The notes beneath the pieces are model-generated. The model was not told the DNA's origin and did not search any database. It worked only from the letters and a program-made list of their open reading frames with translations. The position numbers were made by a program, and so were the translations under genes. A DNA stretch of 64,000 bases from CAVQEK01 sp964596645 (GTDB lineage: Bacteria > Bacteroidota > Bacteroidia > Cytophagales > Cyclobacteriaceae), in contig CAZQVB010000010.1 of NCBI GenBank assembly GCA_964596645.1, forward strand, positions 62,001-126,000, in the 5' to 3' direction. Position 1 is the stretch's first letter; the number at the start of each line of letters is the position of its first letter. Below are positions 45,760 to 54,677 of this stretch, in pieces.

Positions 45760-48075
45760 ATGAAAAAACAAGCATTTCTGATTGTCATGTGGGTTTTGTC
45801 TTTCACCCAGAACATTTATGCTGATGAGGTGTATGAGTTGCCGAATGGCAATTACCTAAGGGTAAGCCCGGTCTCTGAGCGCATAGTGCGCATACAAATG
45901 AATACACACGGTCATTTTCCATTGACGCCCATGGAGAAATACGGGATTGTGCGTACCGACTGGCCTGATATCAAAGGCAGCATTCAAGCAGGAAACAAAA
46001 TACTTGCACTATCCACATCAGCAGGAAAACTTGAAATTGACCTGAATGATGGCAGCTTTGTACTCAAATCCACTACGCACGGCGAAAATCTCACAAAGGG
46101 AAACCCCATCACCATGCAGCACAATGGCGGCTTTGGTGTGCGCTTCGACCTGACAAAAGATGAGCTGTTTTATGGCCTGGGCGATACGGACCGTGAACAC
46201 ATTCAGCACCGTGGCCACCTGATGCGTTCCTGGGTTTCTTACGGACAAGCGTACGCTCCGGCCCCCTTTATCATGAGCAGCAAGGGTTGGGCGCTGTTCC
46301 TCAATACCACCTACAAGCATTTTTATGATGTTGGAAAAAGCGATCCTGACAAACTACAAATCTGGAGTGAAAATGGGGAACTTGACATGTTCCTGATCAC
46401 AGGCGACAGCTACCGGGAGTTGATGTATCAATACACAGAGATCACCGGCAAGCCTCGCTTGCTTCCTCAAAAGGCCTATGGCCTCATGTTCGTGGAAAAC
46501 CGCGAGGTAAACCAATACGAACTGCTGGAGCATGCCCGCACGTTTCGCGCGCTGCAAATCCCCTGCGACTACCTCGGCCTGGAGCCCGGTTGGATGGAAA
46601 CCTTCCGCGACCCTACGGTGGACATTAAGTGGGACAAAGAAAAGTTTTTTATGCCGTCCTCTTTTGGTGACCGGTTTCGTAAACCGGAGTGGGCCGAAAA
46701 AACATTTATAGGTGCTTTGAACAGGTCTGGCTTCGACCTGAGCATATGGACGCTCTGCGAATATGACATTACCTTTGAAGCGGAGCGACAGGCAAAGAAG
46801 GATTTTCCACATCTAGATCAGAAACAAAAGGAAGAACCTCTTTTTCCTTTTGATGAGAGCAACTTCGACAGCCGTGGTCACGGCCAGCGGTTTTTCAACA
46901 AAAATACCAAAATTGATGAGCCCTGGTTTGAGCATTTTAAAGGCTTCCTTGGCGATGGCGTGCGTGCCGTAAAACAAGATCCGGCCTATATCATCAACGA
47001 GCACCCCGATTGGCACTATGGCAATGGCATGAACGATGACCAGATGCACAACCTGTTCCAGCCCATGTACCAACGGCAGGTCTATGACGGCTGGAAGGAC
47101 TATCTGGGCGAAAGGCCAATGTTTTATTTCTGCACCGGATATGCCGGTGTGCAGCACTGGGCGCCTACCTGGGCCGGCGACGAAGGGGGGAGGGAGCGGC
47201 CGCTTACTTCTATGCTCAACCACAGCATGACCGCCCATTCAAACGTCAGTTGCGACATGGATGTGTTTACGCCCGAGGGCATCCATTTCGGTTTTTTTCA
47301 GGGCTGGTCGCAGGTGAATAGCTGGTGGACCATTGAATATCCCTGGCATCTGGGCGATTTGGGTGATGTATTTGCCGATTATGCCAGACTGCGCTACCGG
47401 CTGATGCCCTACATATATACCAATGCCCACCTCAGCCACCAAACAGCCGTGCCAATCATGCGCGCCATGCCACTCATGTACCCTCACGACCCGGCCTGTG
47501 CCGACCTCACCAAACAATACATGTTTGGCGAATACTTGCTGGTAAGTGCCTTTACAGATACCATTTATTTGCCGGAAGGCCAATGGATAGACTACTGGAC
47601 GAGAGAAGAATATAAAGGAAAACAGCAGTTGAAGCTGGATCTGCCCGTGGGAAAAGGAGGCGGATTGTTTGTAAAAGCCGGGGCCATCATCCCGGAGTGG
47701 CCTTATGTGGATCATGTAGGCCAGAGGCCAATGGACACACTTGGCGTGCAGGTTTACCCTTACGGGAAAAGCAGTTTTAGCCTGATCGAAGACGCAGGAG
47801 AGGGCTTTGGGTATGAAAATGGTGAAACAACCACGGCCCAAATGCACAGCGACCTTCAGGCAAATAGTTTGGAAATAACATTGGAAAAACGCCAGGGAAG
47901 CTATCAGGGCATGACCGCCGGGCGTTGGTACAATCTATCAATTCATCTGGCCGAAAAGCCATCTGAAGTCGTACTTGATGAAAAGGTAGTGCATCAGTGG
48001 GAATATTCAGGTGATAAAAATCTTCTGACCATTCCGGCAGTTGCCGAAGGCTCCACGCTTATCGTCAAATTTTAA
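45760..48075 (+). CDS. GH31-family alpha-glycosidase
   Basis: About 771 residues, exported (FLIVMWVLSFTQNIYA). It has the GH31 N-terminal sandwich, the barrel with PQKAYGLMFVE, the nucleophile Asp in VKQDPAYI and the acid/base Asp in WAGDEGG, then the C-terminal sandwich (WIDYWTREEYKG, GLFVKAGAIIPEWP). Members include alpha-glucosidases, alpha-xylosidases and alpha-galactosidases; substrate is open. ATG at 45760 gives the signal peptide. A palindromic repeat starts 16 bases after the stop. Confidence 0.88.
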   Translation: MKKQAFLIVMWVLSFTQNIYADEVYELPNGNYLRVSPVSERIVRIQMNTHGHFPLTPMEKYGIVRTDWPDIKGSIQAGNKILALSTSAGKLEIDLNDGSFVLKSTTHGENLTKGNPITMQHNGGFGVRFDLTKDELFYGLGDTDREHIQHRGHLMRSWVSYGQAYAPAPFIMSSKGWALFLNTTYKHFYDVGKSDPDKLQIWSENGELDMFLITGDSYRELMYQYTEITGKPRLLPQKAYGLMFVENREVNQYELLEHARTFRALQIPCDYLGLEPGWMETFRDPTVDIKWDKEKFFMPSSFGDRFRKPEWAEKTFIGALNRSGFDLSIWTLCEYDITFEAERQAKKDFPHLDQKQKEEPLFPFDESNFDSRGHGQRFFNKNTKIDEPWFEHFKGFLGDGVRAVKQDPAYIINEHPDWHYGNGMNDDQMHNLFQPMYQRQVYDGWKDYLGERPMFYFCTGYAGVQHWAPTWAGDEGGRERPLTSMLNHSMTAHSNVSCDMDVFTPEGIHFGFFQGWSQVNSWWTIEYPWHLGDLGDVFADYARLRYRLMPYIYTNAHLSHQTAVPIMRAMPLMYPHDPACADLTKQYMFGEYLLVSAFTDTIYLPEGQWIDYWTREEYKGKQQLKLDLPVGKGGGLFVKAGAIIPEWPYVDHVGQRPMDTLGVQVYPYGKSSFSLIEDAGEGFGYENGETTTAQMHSDLQANSLEITLEKRQGSYQGMTAGRWYNLSIHLAEKPSEVVLDEKVVHQWEYSGDKNLLTIPAVAEGSTLIVKF

Positions 48076-48091
48076 GGGATTTCCAACACAC

Positions 48092-48124
48092 AACCCTTGA
48101 AGGGTTTGAAACCCTTCAAGGGTT
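48092..48124. repeat. 33-bp palindromic repeat, copy B
   Basis: Perfect 33-bp palindrome with 16-base arms around a central G, just after the GH31 stop. Against copy A (reverse strand) it differs at two positions that pair with each other, so complementarity is kept. It may act as a transcription or mRNA-end structure. Confidence 0.85.
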
Positions 48125-48152
48125 AAAACCAACACCTTTAAAAAAAAATAAT

Positions 48153-49778
48153 ATGAATGTATCCCATCTTGATGTATGCCATCAACTCTTCAAGGGTTTG
48201 AAGCCCTTGAAGAGTTGTTCTCTTTTTATACTACACCTTTTCGTCGCCATATTCTTCCTGCAGGCTTGCAGCAGCAGTGCCGGGCCAAAAGATGGGCCGC
48301 CGCCCAATATCATATTCATACTCGCCGACGACCTGTCCTATCGCGATCTGGGCTATCTGGGACAGAAGGCGTTTTCCACGCCAAGTATCGACCGGCTTGC
48401 TGCCAACGGATTGCGTTTTTCCCAAGCCTATGCCGGTTCGTCACTTTGTGCACCATCACGAGCCAGCCTCATGACTGGTATGCACATGGGCCATAGCCGG
48501 GTGCGCAACAACCTTTCGGTGCGAGGCCAAGACCACCTAGAGGACGAGGATGTGACCGTTGCCGAAGCATTAAAAAATGCCGGCTATGCCACAGGCTTTA
48601 TCGGCAAATGGGGCATCGGCATGCCCGGCACCGAAGGGGCGCCGGAAAGGCAAGGATTTGACTATGCCTTTGGCTTTTACGATCAGCGCAGGGCACACAG
48701 CTTTTTTCCGGAATACCTGATGGAAAATGGGGAAAAAGTTTATCTGCCGGAAAACGATGGCTTCAATATGTGGCGGGTGTATAAGTTTAGCCGAAGCCCC
48801 GTCGATGGCGACGGTGAGCTACAAACCCACTACAATGCGGAAGGAAAACTGGTGGCCGATGGCGTAGCCGACCCCACGACGGTAAAATATTCAGAAGAAC
48901 TATTTCGCCAGGCGGCCTTGTCTTTTATAGACAAAAACAGAGAAGAGCCATTTTTCCTGTACTACGCTACCCAACTGCCCCACGGCCCCAATATAGCCCC
49001 CGACCTGGGTGCTTATAAAGACAAAGACTGGCCTTTGCGCAATAAAGAGTGGGCAGCAATGATGGGAGAGCTGGACCACAGTGTGGAGGCGATCATCGAC
49101 AAGCTGGACCAAGACGGCCTGCTGGAAAACACGGTTGTTTTCTTTGCCGGCGACAATGGCTACAGCATGCACGGCTATATGGGCCGCAAAGCCTGGGAGG
49201 ACGATCCAATATTCCACAATAAAGGGCCCTGGAGGGCTGGCAAAGCCAGTAACTATGAAGGAGGGCTCAGAGTGCCATTTTTTGTGTACTGGAAGGGAAA
49301 GGTGCAGCCACGGGAGTCAAGCCACATCACGGCGCTGTACGATTTTTTTCCCACCGCCGTATCCCTCAGCGGAAGTGAACAGGCCTACAATACCGATGGC
49401 ATAAGCCTGCTACCCGAGATGGAAAACCGCCCGAAAGACCAGCAAGCCCATGATTACCTGTATTGGGAGCGCAGCGAATCTTTGCACGAGCAGTCAGTAC
49501 GGCTGGGCAAGTGGTATGCCTACCGTGCCCACCCTGATCAGCCTTTAGAGGTGTATGATATTGAAAAAGCCCCCGCCTCCACCAATGACCTGGCTCTAGA
49601 ACATCCGGAGGTCGTGCAACAGGTGCTTAACGTTTTTGAGCAGGCCCACAGCCCCAGCACCTGGTACATCAACCCGGGCGAGTCGGAAGAGTCGGTGAAT
49701 AAAAAAAGAAAAATGGCCGAGGATAATGGGGAACTGTATCCATCGCAGCCGCCGAATAAGATAAAGGCAGATCAATGA
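48153..49778 (+). CDS. Family S1 sulfatase, lipoprotein, with repeat-derived signal-peptide N-region
   Basis: 541 residues. The lipobox is FFLQAC (Cys39). Metal-binding ILADDLSYRD (Asp59, Asp60), formylglycine motif CAPSR (Cys99) and FFAGDNGYSMHG are intact. The only ATG upstream of the signal peptide is at 48153, and codons 11-22, which give the basic N-region of the signal peptide (LFKGLKPLKS), are written by palindromic repeat copy C. A later TTG start inside or after the repeat cannot be ruled out. No in-frame ATG exists between 48153 and the lipobox. Confidence 0.88.
   Translation: MNVSHLDVCHQLFKGLKPLKSCSLFILHLFVAIFFLQACSSSAGPKDGPPPNIIFILADDLSYRDLGYLGQKAFSTPSIDRLAANGLRFSQAYAGSSLCAPSRASLMTGMHMGHSRVRNNLSVRGQDHLEDEDVTVAEALKNAGYATGFIGKWGIGMPGTEGAPERQGFDYAFGFYDQRRAHSFFPEYLMENGEKVYLPENDGFNMWRVYKFSRSPVDGDGELQTHYNAEGKLVADGVADPTTVKYSEELFRQAALSFIDKNREEPFFLYYATQLPHGPNIAPDLGAYKDKDWPLRNKEWAAMMGELDHSVEAIIDKLDQDGLLENTVVFFAGDNGYSMHGYMGRKAWEDDPIFHNKGPWRAGKASNYEGGLRVPFFVYWKGKVQPRESSHITALYDFFPTAVSLSGSEQAYNTDGISLLPEMENRPKDQQAHDYLYWERSESLHEQSVRLGKWYAYRAHPDQPLEVYDIEKAPASTNDLALEHPEVVQQVLNVFEQAHSPSTWYINPGESEESVNKKRKMAEDNGELYPSQPPNKIKADQ
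48183..48217. repeat. Palindromic repeat copy C, inside a sulfatase reading frame
   Basis: 14-bp perfect arms (48183-48196 and 48204-48217) around a 7-base loop. Compared with copies A and B, one C-to-T change in the left arm is matched by G-to-A in the right arm. It falls within codons 11-22 of the sulfatase at 48153. Confidence 0.85.
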
Positions 49779-49790
49779 AAATAAGAGCCG

Positions 49791-50203
49791 TCAAAAGTAA
49801 TCCATCAAACTTAAATATCCCCTTTTCCTAAGTCGTGATCGCGTAATTGTAGTACCTAAGATCGGGCTTTGGGCTGTTGCCCAGCCACCCATCCGGGTTC
49901 TACTCCAAGCATAGGCCTTACCCTGATTCACTCCTAGACGAATGAGGTTTTTACGCTTCTTTCCTGCTTTTTCCAGTCATACCAAATTCAATATCGAAGT
50001 CGGTTACGAACCCACTCATCGAGTTGTTTGAGTTTGTGATGAATACTTGCCAACCGCTAGTTATTCTCCCAACCCAGCCATATTTCTTTGAGTTTGTGCA
50101 ATCGCTCTTCGAGACTGTACGGCATTGTTTTCTTGGTTGCTGCTTTCAATTTGCGCTTTAGGTTTACCAACCTTCCTTCTTCACTATCATCCCGCACTTG
50201 CCA
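49791..50203 (-). pseudogene. Decayed 3' end of a group II intron reverse transcriptase/maturase
   Basis: Read on the minus strand, this stretch gives the maturase-specific (domain X) and C-terminal end of a group II intron protein: LKAATKKTMPYSLEERLHKL, then LKQLDEWVRNRLRY and, after a frame change near 49940-49950, LIRLGVNQGKAYAW, SRTRMGGWATAQSPIL and SRLRKRGYLSLMDYF before the stop at 49791. Two in-frame stops (near 50057 and 49988) and one frameshift break it. The reverse transcriptase domain upstream is absent, so only the tail remains. The stop lies 13 bases from the end of the convergent sulfatase gene. Confidence 0.75.
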
Positions 50204-50269
50204 TAGCCAGGGCCGTTACCTGCCATAGAAAAATTTATTAATTTTGCTCATGGATCAAAAAACTAAAAG

Positions 50270-50530
50270 ATGCCAGAAATATCCAGATTCTATGGAATCA
50301 TCATCCGTATGTTCTATGAAGATCATAATCCACCTCACTTTCATGTAATTTATCAGAGTGATGAAGCCTTGATTGACATAAAAACGTTAGAGATATTAGA
50401 AGGACGCTTGCCAAAGAGAGCCAAAACTTTAGCAATTGAATGGGCAATAGAGCATAGGGATGAATTGTTCAACAATTGGCAGAAAGCTATAGATCATGAA
50501 ATTTTAGATAAAATTGAACCATTAGATTAA
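50270..50530 (+). CDS. DUF4160 domain protein
   Basis: 86 residues spanning a whole DUF4160 domain: MPEISRFYGIIIRMFYEDHN, PPHFHVIY, and LEGRLPKRAKTLAIEWA. Function is not established; genes of this family travel with DUF2442 genes in a two-gene unit, often discussed as toxin-antitoxin-like. Here the DUF2442 gene follows by 12 bases. AT-rich compared with the neighbouring enzymes, consistent with transfer. Confidence 0.9.
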   Translation: MPEISRFYGIIIRMFYEDHNPPHFHVIYQSDEALIDIKTLEILEGRLPKRAKTLAIEWAIEHRDELFNNWQKAIDHEILDKIEPLD

Positions 50531-50542
50531 AATGAAAATGCT

Positions 50543-50809
50543 ATGATAATTATAAAGAACTTTAAGATAGTAGATAATAGAAAAATTCATTTCAACTTCA
50601 GTGATGGCACAGAGAAAGTCATTGATTTCGATCCATTTATTGGTGAAGACAAATTAAGTAAACCTCTATCAGATCCAGCTTATTTTATAAAAGTTGAGCT
50701 ATATGAAAACGGACGAGGAATTTATTGGCCTAATGACTATGATTTTTGTCCCGATTTTTTGCATCAGTACCAAGTGAATGAAAAAAAATTAATGACTGAA
50801 AAAAGTTAA
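50543..50809 (+). CDS. DUF2442 domain protein
   Basis: 88 residues of DUF2442: KIHFNFSDGTEKVIDFDPFI, then LYENGRGIYWPNDYDFCPDF. Partner of the upstream DUF4160 gene; molecular role unknown. The pair lies between 10-bp inverted repeats. Confidence 0.88.
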   Translation: MIIIKNFKIVDNRKIHFNFSDGTEKVIDFDPFIGEDKLSKPLSDPAYFIKVELYENGRGIYWPNDYDFCPDFLHQYQVNEKKLMTEKS

Positions 50810-50965
50810 CACGGCAGGTAACAAAATGTAAAAACCAGGCTTCTTTAAAACGCATCCGGAGGTTTGTTGCTCCAAATCTTAATTATGAATAAGGAAACAA
50901 AAACGCATACAACCCGGCCGGGCTGCTTCATGAGCCGTTGGCGTGCATTATAGGAAACCTCAGAA

Positions 50966-51907
50966 ATGGCAATATTTTTAATTCGAAACCGGAAAGGCTA
51001 AACGAGTTCGATTAAGCGAATACAAAATTGAAAAAGACCTTCAAAAATTGGTGAAGGAGAACCTTGAAACAAATTTTAATTGCCGATTAATTGCGTCAGA
51101 ATTTTCCACTGGGAACATATATACCGGGCGTAATGACACCTTGGCCATTTCTGAAGACTTAAACCCAGTAATCATTGAATATAAAAAAGTTGCTTCGTCA
51201 GAGTTAATAAACCAAAGCCTATATTACTTGCATTGGATTAAAGCCTATAAAGGAGACCTTCAAATCGCGGCATACAAAATATTGAATAAGGAAGTAGAAG
51301 TGGAATGGTCAGACATACGAGTAATTTACTTGGCACCTGAATATAAAAAATTTGATTTACATGCGGTTCAGATGATGGGAGCCAATATTGAGTTAAGGCA
51401 ATATAAAATCCACCAAAACGGAATTCTTAACATTGAAGAAGTTTATAGACGGACAGCAACAAGTTCATATCAAGAGACAGAAGATTTTAATGGGAAAAAT
51501 CCAATCATGGTGGAAGCCGGTAAAAAGGCGGCATTGACGAGAAAAACTGCCACCTACACGCTGGACGAACATTATGGGAATCTTGAAGATACAATTTTAG
51601 AATTATTCAATACTGTCAAAGACTATTTTATTTCGCTTGACAGCTCAATTGAGGAAACTCACAGAAAGCATTATATAGCATATATAACAAGCCAGAATTT
51701 TGTTTGCTTACAGACCTATAGAAAGAAACTGACTCCTATTTAAAACTGAATCTACGAGAAATAAATCCCCTTCCAAAACAAGCTTGTGATGTTCGAAAAA
51801 TTATGCACTTCGGAATTGGCGAATTTGAACTGACAATAAGAAACCTCACTGACTTTGAAGAAACGAAGCAACTTATTAATGAAGCATATAAGAACCTCGG
51901 TAGATAA
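50966..51907 (+). pseudogene. Frameshifted nuclease-like/DUF5655 protein gene
   Basis: Three frame pieces together make one protein. Piece 1 from ATG 50966 reads MAIFLIRNRK. Piece 2 from about 51000 reads RVRLSEYKIEKDLQKLVKEN and continues through a nuclease-like half (IIEYKKVASSELINQSLYYL, an E-x-K core) and the start of DUF5655. Piece 3 from about 51725 reads DSYLKLNLREINPLP, then IMHFGIGEFELTIRNLTDFE to a stop at 51907. The frame changes once near 51000 and returns near 51722-51730. Intact homologues run through all three pieces. It is AT-rich and probably non-functional, unless the frame changes are sequencing errors. Confidence 0.7.
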
Positions 51908-51966
51908 AAATCACGACACGCCAGTCGAGTAGACGGCCCCGCCAAAGACATGGTCAGTTGGCCTTG

Positions 51967-53019
51967 ATGCCTGCGCCTACCTCTGCAGAACACGAGCTGG
52001 TAATCATGAAAGATGTGCCGGTGTTGGGTGATTATCCGGTTTATCCTCAAGGCTGGACGAACGTTGCCAAGAAGGCCAAGGCTTATGGCATCAACCTTGG
52101 GCTTTGGGCGGAATGGAAGATTCCGCTGGACAAACTGATCCAGAACTACGACAGCGCAGATTTTAAAAGTTTCAAGCTTGATTTTGCCTATCTAAACAAC
52201 ATTCACGACAGGCTATACCTGATGGATAAAGCCCGTCAGTTGATCATACATAGCAATTACAACACCTGTGTGAACTGGGACATCACTGAGACGGCTGCCC
52301 GCTCGGGATACTTCTACGGGAGGGAATACGGCAACCTGTACTTTGCCAACCGGAAGATTATCTCCGATCGGCCCAAGGTAAAGTACATGCCATACAAAGT
52401 ACTGCGCGATGCCTGGCTCCTTGCCAAATATGTAAACCTGAACAAGCTACAGGTGAGCGTACAAAATATTGAGCTCGATCCTGTTGGTACCTACCGCGCT
52501 CTTTATGGAAAAGACTATGAGCATGAGGTGCCTCAGGAAGTATTGGAAGCCGATAGAGATATACAGGCGCACAACCATCCTTATGTATTTGGCATAGCGG
52601 CCATGGCCAGCCCGATTTTCTTTGGTGAGACACAATTCTACACACCAGAGGCTCGCGATGCGTTACGGCCGCTAATAGCACGGTATAAAGAGCATCGACT
52701 GAGTATAGACAAAGGCTATGTGTTTCCCATCGGCAGCATACCCGACAACCATAGCTGGACAGGTTTCCAAAGTTATGATCCGGACACCCGGTCGGGGTAT
52801 TTGACTGTTTTCAGGGAACGGCACAATGAGGAGAGCAGCTACACTTTCGATATGCATTTTGTGGATGACACGTCACTTGTGCTCACCGATTTATCCGAAG
52901 ATGAGGCAGTGGAGCAGCAGGTAAGTAACGGTAGATTCAAGGTAAAAATAGAATCTCCGGCTTCTTTCAGATTTTATAGGTATAGGGAAATTGGCACTGC
53001 CTACGATGGTGATCATTAG
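51967..53019 (+). pseudogene. N-terminally truncated glycoside hydrolase (TIM barrel, clan GH-D-like)
   Basis: Open frame of about 350 residues starting abruptly inside a catalytic barrel: GDYPVYPQGWTNVAKKAKAY, GINLGLWAEW, then FKSFKLDFAYLNN, whose K-x-D is like the nucleophile strand of GH27/GH36 alpha-galactosidases. Later parts are VNWDITETAARSGYFYGREY and a C-terminal sandwich (SRSGYLTVF-like). No signal peptide or N-terminal half is present; such enzymes usually have 600-700 residues. Its base composition is like the polysaccharide locus, so it was probably a locus gene whose 5' half was replaced by the AT-rich island. Family assignment is tentative. Confidence 0.6.
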
Positions 53020-53144
53020 AGAAATGGGCCACGGGTAGGGGAACAGGAAGTGAAAACACCGAGTTGGTACATAACTTTAATTTCGCAGAAACTATACCAG
53101 ACAAGGCCGGCCCGCCTTTACCCAACCAAAAGCAAGGATTTATT

Positions 53145-54677
53145 CTATTGTTCCGTTTCCAACGGCGAGGCGTCAATGAGTTCTTCTTCTTCGAGAATTT
53201 TGCTTGCTGATTTGATCACAAAGTCTAGCTCTTGAGCGGAGTTAGTCAGCCTATCTAGTAATTCACAATCTGATAATTGCGACTTATCCAAAGACAGCAG
53301 GTAGGTAAGGCCCAGAATGCGTGCCAGTGGCCCGCGTATGTTGTGAGAATTGATAAAAGCATAACGAATTAGTTTTTCGTTTTGCGCATTAAGTTTCTTT
53401 GTTCTGTTCTCTATAATTTTCTCCAGATTATCATTCATCTCTTTCACTTTTCTATTTACACCCTCCAACTCTATGGCTTCTTTACGAATCTTTTGATTGA
53501 GTTTTTCAATTTTTTGGGCATAGCTGTGCTTTGATTTATAGAGCACAAATACCAGCATCAATATGCTGATGAGGAGAACAAAAAAAGCCATCCCTCCATA
53601 AATAATCGCTTTCTGTTCTCGCACCTTTCTTTCAGACTTATCCAATTCACGCACCCTTTCAGACACCTCATATCGTGTTTGCAATTCAGATATTTTTTCA
53701 TTCCATGCAATTTGATTCAGCTTTTCGTTGAGCGTAGTATACTCACGCTGATAGTGCAGGGCGGTATTATATTTTCCTTGCATTTCGTTCATTTCCATAC
53801 TGTAAGCCAGATAATCCAGTCTGGAACGCTGAAAGTCATTGACCGATATGACGGAATCGGCGACAGCGAAATAAGCATTGGCCAGGTCGTATTTTCTATC
53901 GAGGAAGTAAAGCTTGCCCAGGTTCAGTTTGTTTTTTACAGACTCTTCTAAAAAATTTTCTTTCATGTTGATGTCGTGGGCATGCATCAAGGCTTCTCTT
54001 GCCGTTGACAATTCACCTTTTTCCATGTATGCTACACCGATGTTGTTCAGATTATAGGCTTCCCACTGCTTATTTCCTGCAGCTTTGTTCAGCTCCAATG
54101 ATTGATAATATACTTCAATGGCTTTGTCCAACTGGTTCATTGCTTTATATACTGTTCCCATATTATTCAATATGGCCTGGCTCAAATGGTGGTCATTCTC
54201 TTGCTGGGCTAAAGTGAGCGCATTGGAAAAATAAGTGATGGCTTGATCATAGTCGTTTTTCAGTTTAAGGTTCCAGCCAATATTATTTAATGCTTTAGCT
54301 ACGCCAGGCTGGTTTCCTGCGGAATCAAAAAGGGTAAGTGCCTGGAAAAACAACGCGTTTGATTGCGAAATGTCATTGAGATGATAATACGCCACACCTT
54401 TGCTGTTGATGGCTTTTCCTTTTAACATTAAATCACCTGACATCTCGGCAAATTCGTCTGCCAGAATGGAGAATTGTAGTGCCTGCTTAGGGTTGAAGCT
54501 GGTGTAGAGGTTCGTGAGCTCTACATATATTTCTACTTTGAGCGAATCATCGGCTCTTTCCAGACGCTGCTGAAGGCTGTCGATTTTTCTTTGATCAGTG
54601 CCAAGAGCATATTGCGCAGCGAGTAAGACAAAGGCGAACAACGAAATGTGCTTGATTGGCATGGTGTAGGTGGTCAT
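53145..54677 (-). CDS. TPR sensor protein with histidine-kinase dimerisation domain but no ATPase domain
   Basis: 510 residues: signal peptide, six or seven TPR units in the periplasm (about 60-300), one membrane segment (IIYGGMAFFVLLISILMLVF), a coiled coil (KIEKLNQKIRKEAIELEGVN), then a HisKA-like helix pair with INSHNIRGPLARILGL, where the His is the expected phosphoacceptor. The protein stops 60 residues later with no HATPase_c motifs. It could be an adaptor phosphorylated by another kinase, or a truncated kinase. It is convergent with the truncated hydrolase and is the only minus-strand gene in the locus. A start at 54662 is also possible. Confidence 0.8.
   Translation of the reverse strand: MTTYTMPIKHISLFAFVLLAAQYALGTDQRKIDSLQQRLERADDSLKVEIYVELTNLYTSFNPKQALQFSILADEFAEMSGDLMLKGKAINSKGVAYYHLNDISQSNALFFQALTLFDSAGNQPGVAKALNNIGWNLKLKNDYDQAITYFSNALTLAQQENDHHLSQAILNNMGTVYKAMNQLDKAIEVYYQSLELNKAAGNKQWEAYNLNNIGVAYMEKGELSTAREALMHAHDINMKENFLEESVKNKLNLGKLYFLDRKYDLANAYFAVADSVISVNDFQRSRLDYLAYSMEMNEMQGKYNTALHYQREYTTLNEKLNQIAWNEKISELQTRYEVSERVRELDKSERKVREQKAIIYGGMAFFVLLISILMLVFVLYKSKHSYAQKIEKLNQKIRKEAIELEGVNRKVKEMNDNLEKIIENRTKKLNAQNEKLIRYAFINSHNIRGPLARILGLTYLLSLDKSQLSDCELLDRLTNSAQELDFVIKSASKILEEEELIDASPLETEQ

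Larger units (their letters stand above)
50215..50822. repeat. 10-bp inverted repeats bracketing the DUF4160/DUF2442 pair
   Basis: GTTACCTGCC at 50215-50224 and its exact reverse complement GGCAGGTAAC at 50813-50822 flank the two small genes, the right copy lying three bases past the DUF2442 stop. The bracketed DNA is visibly AT-rich against the roughly balanced composition of the locus. This has the shape of a small moved cassette, though ten bases could match by chance. Confidence 0.5.

Noticed and set aside
50215..50822. Integron attC sites around the DUF4160/DUF2442 pair.
   Set aside because: The inverted repeats do not fit the GTTRRRY core and no integrase or further cassettes are present.
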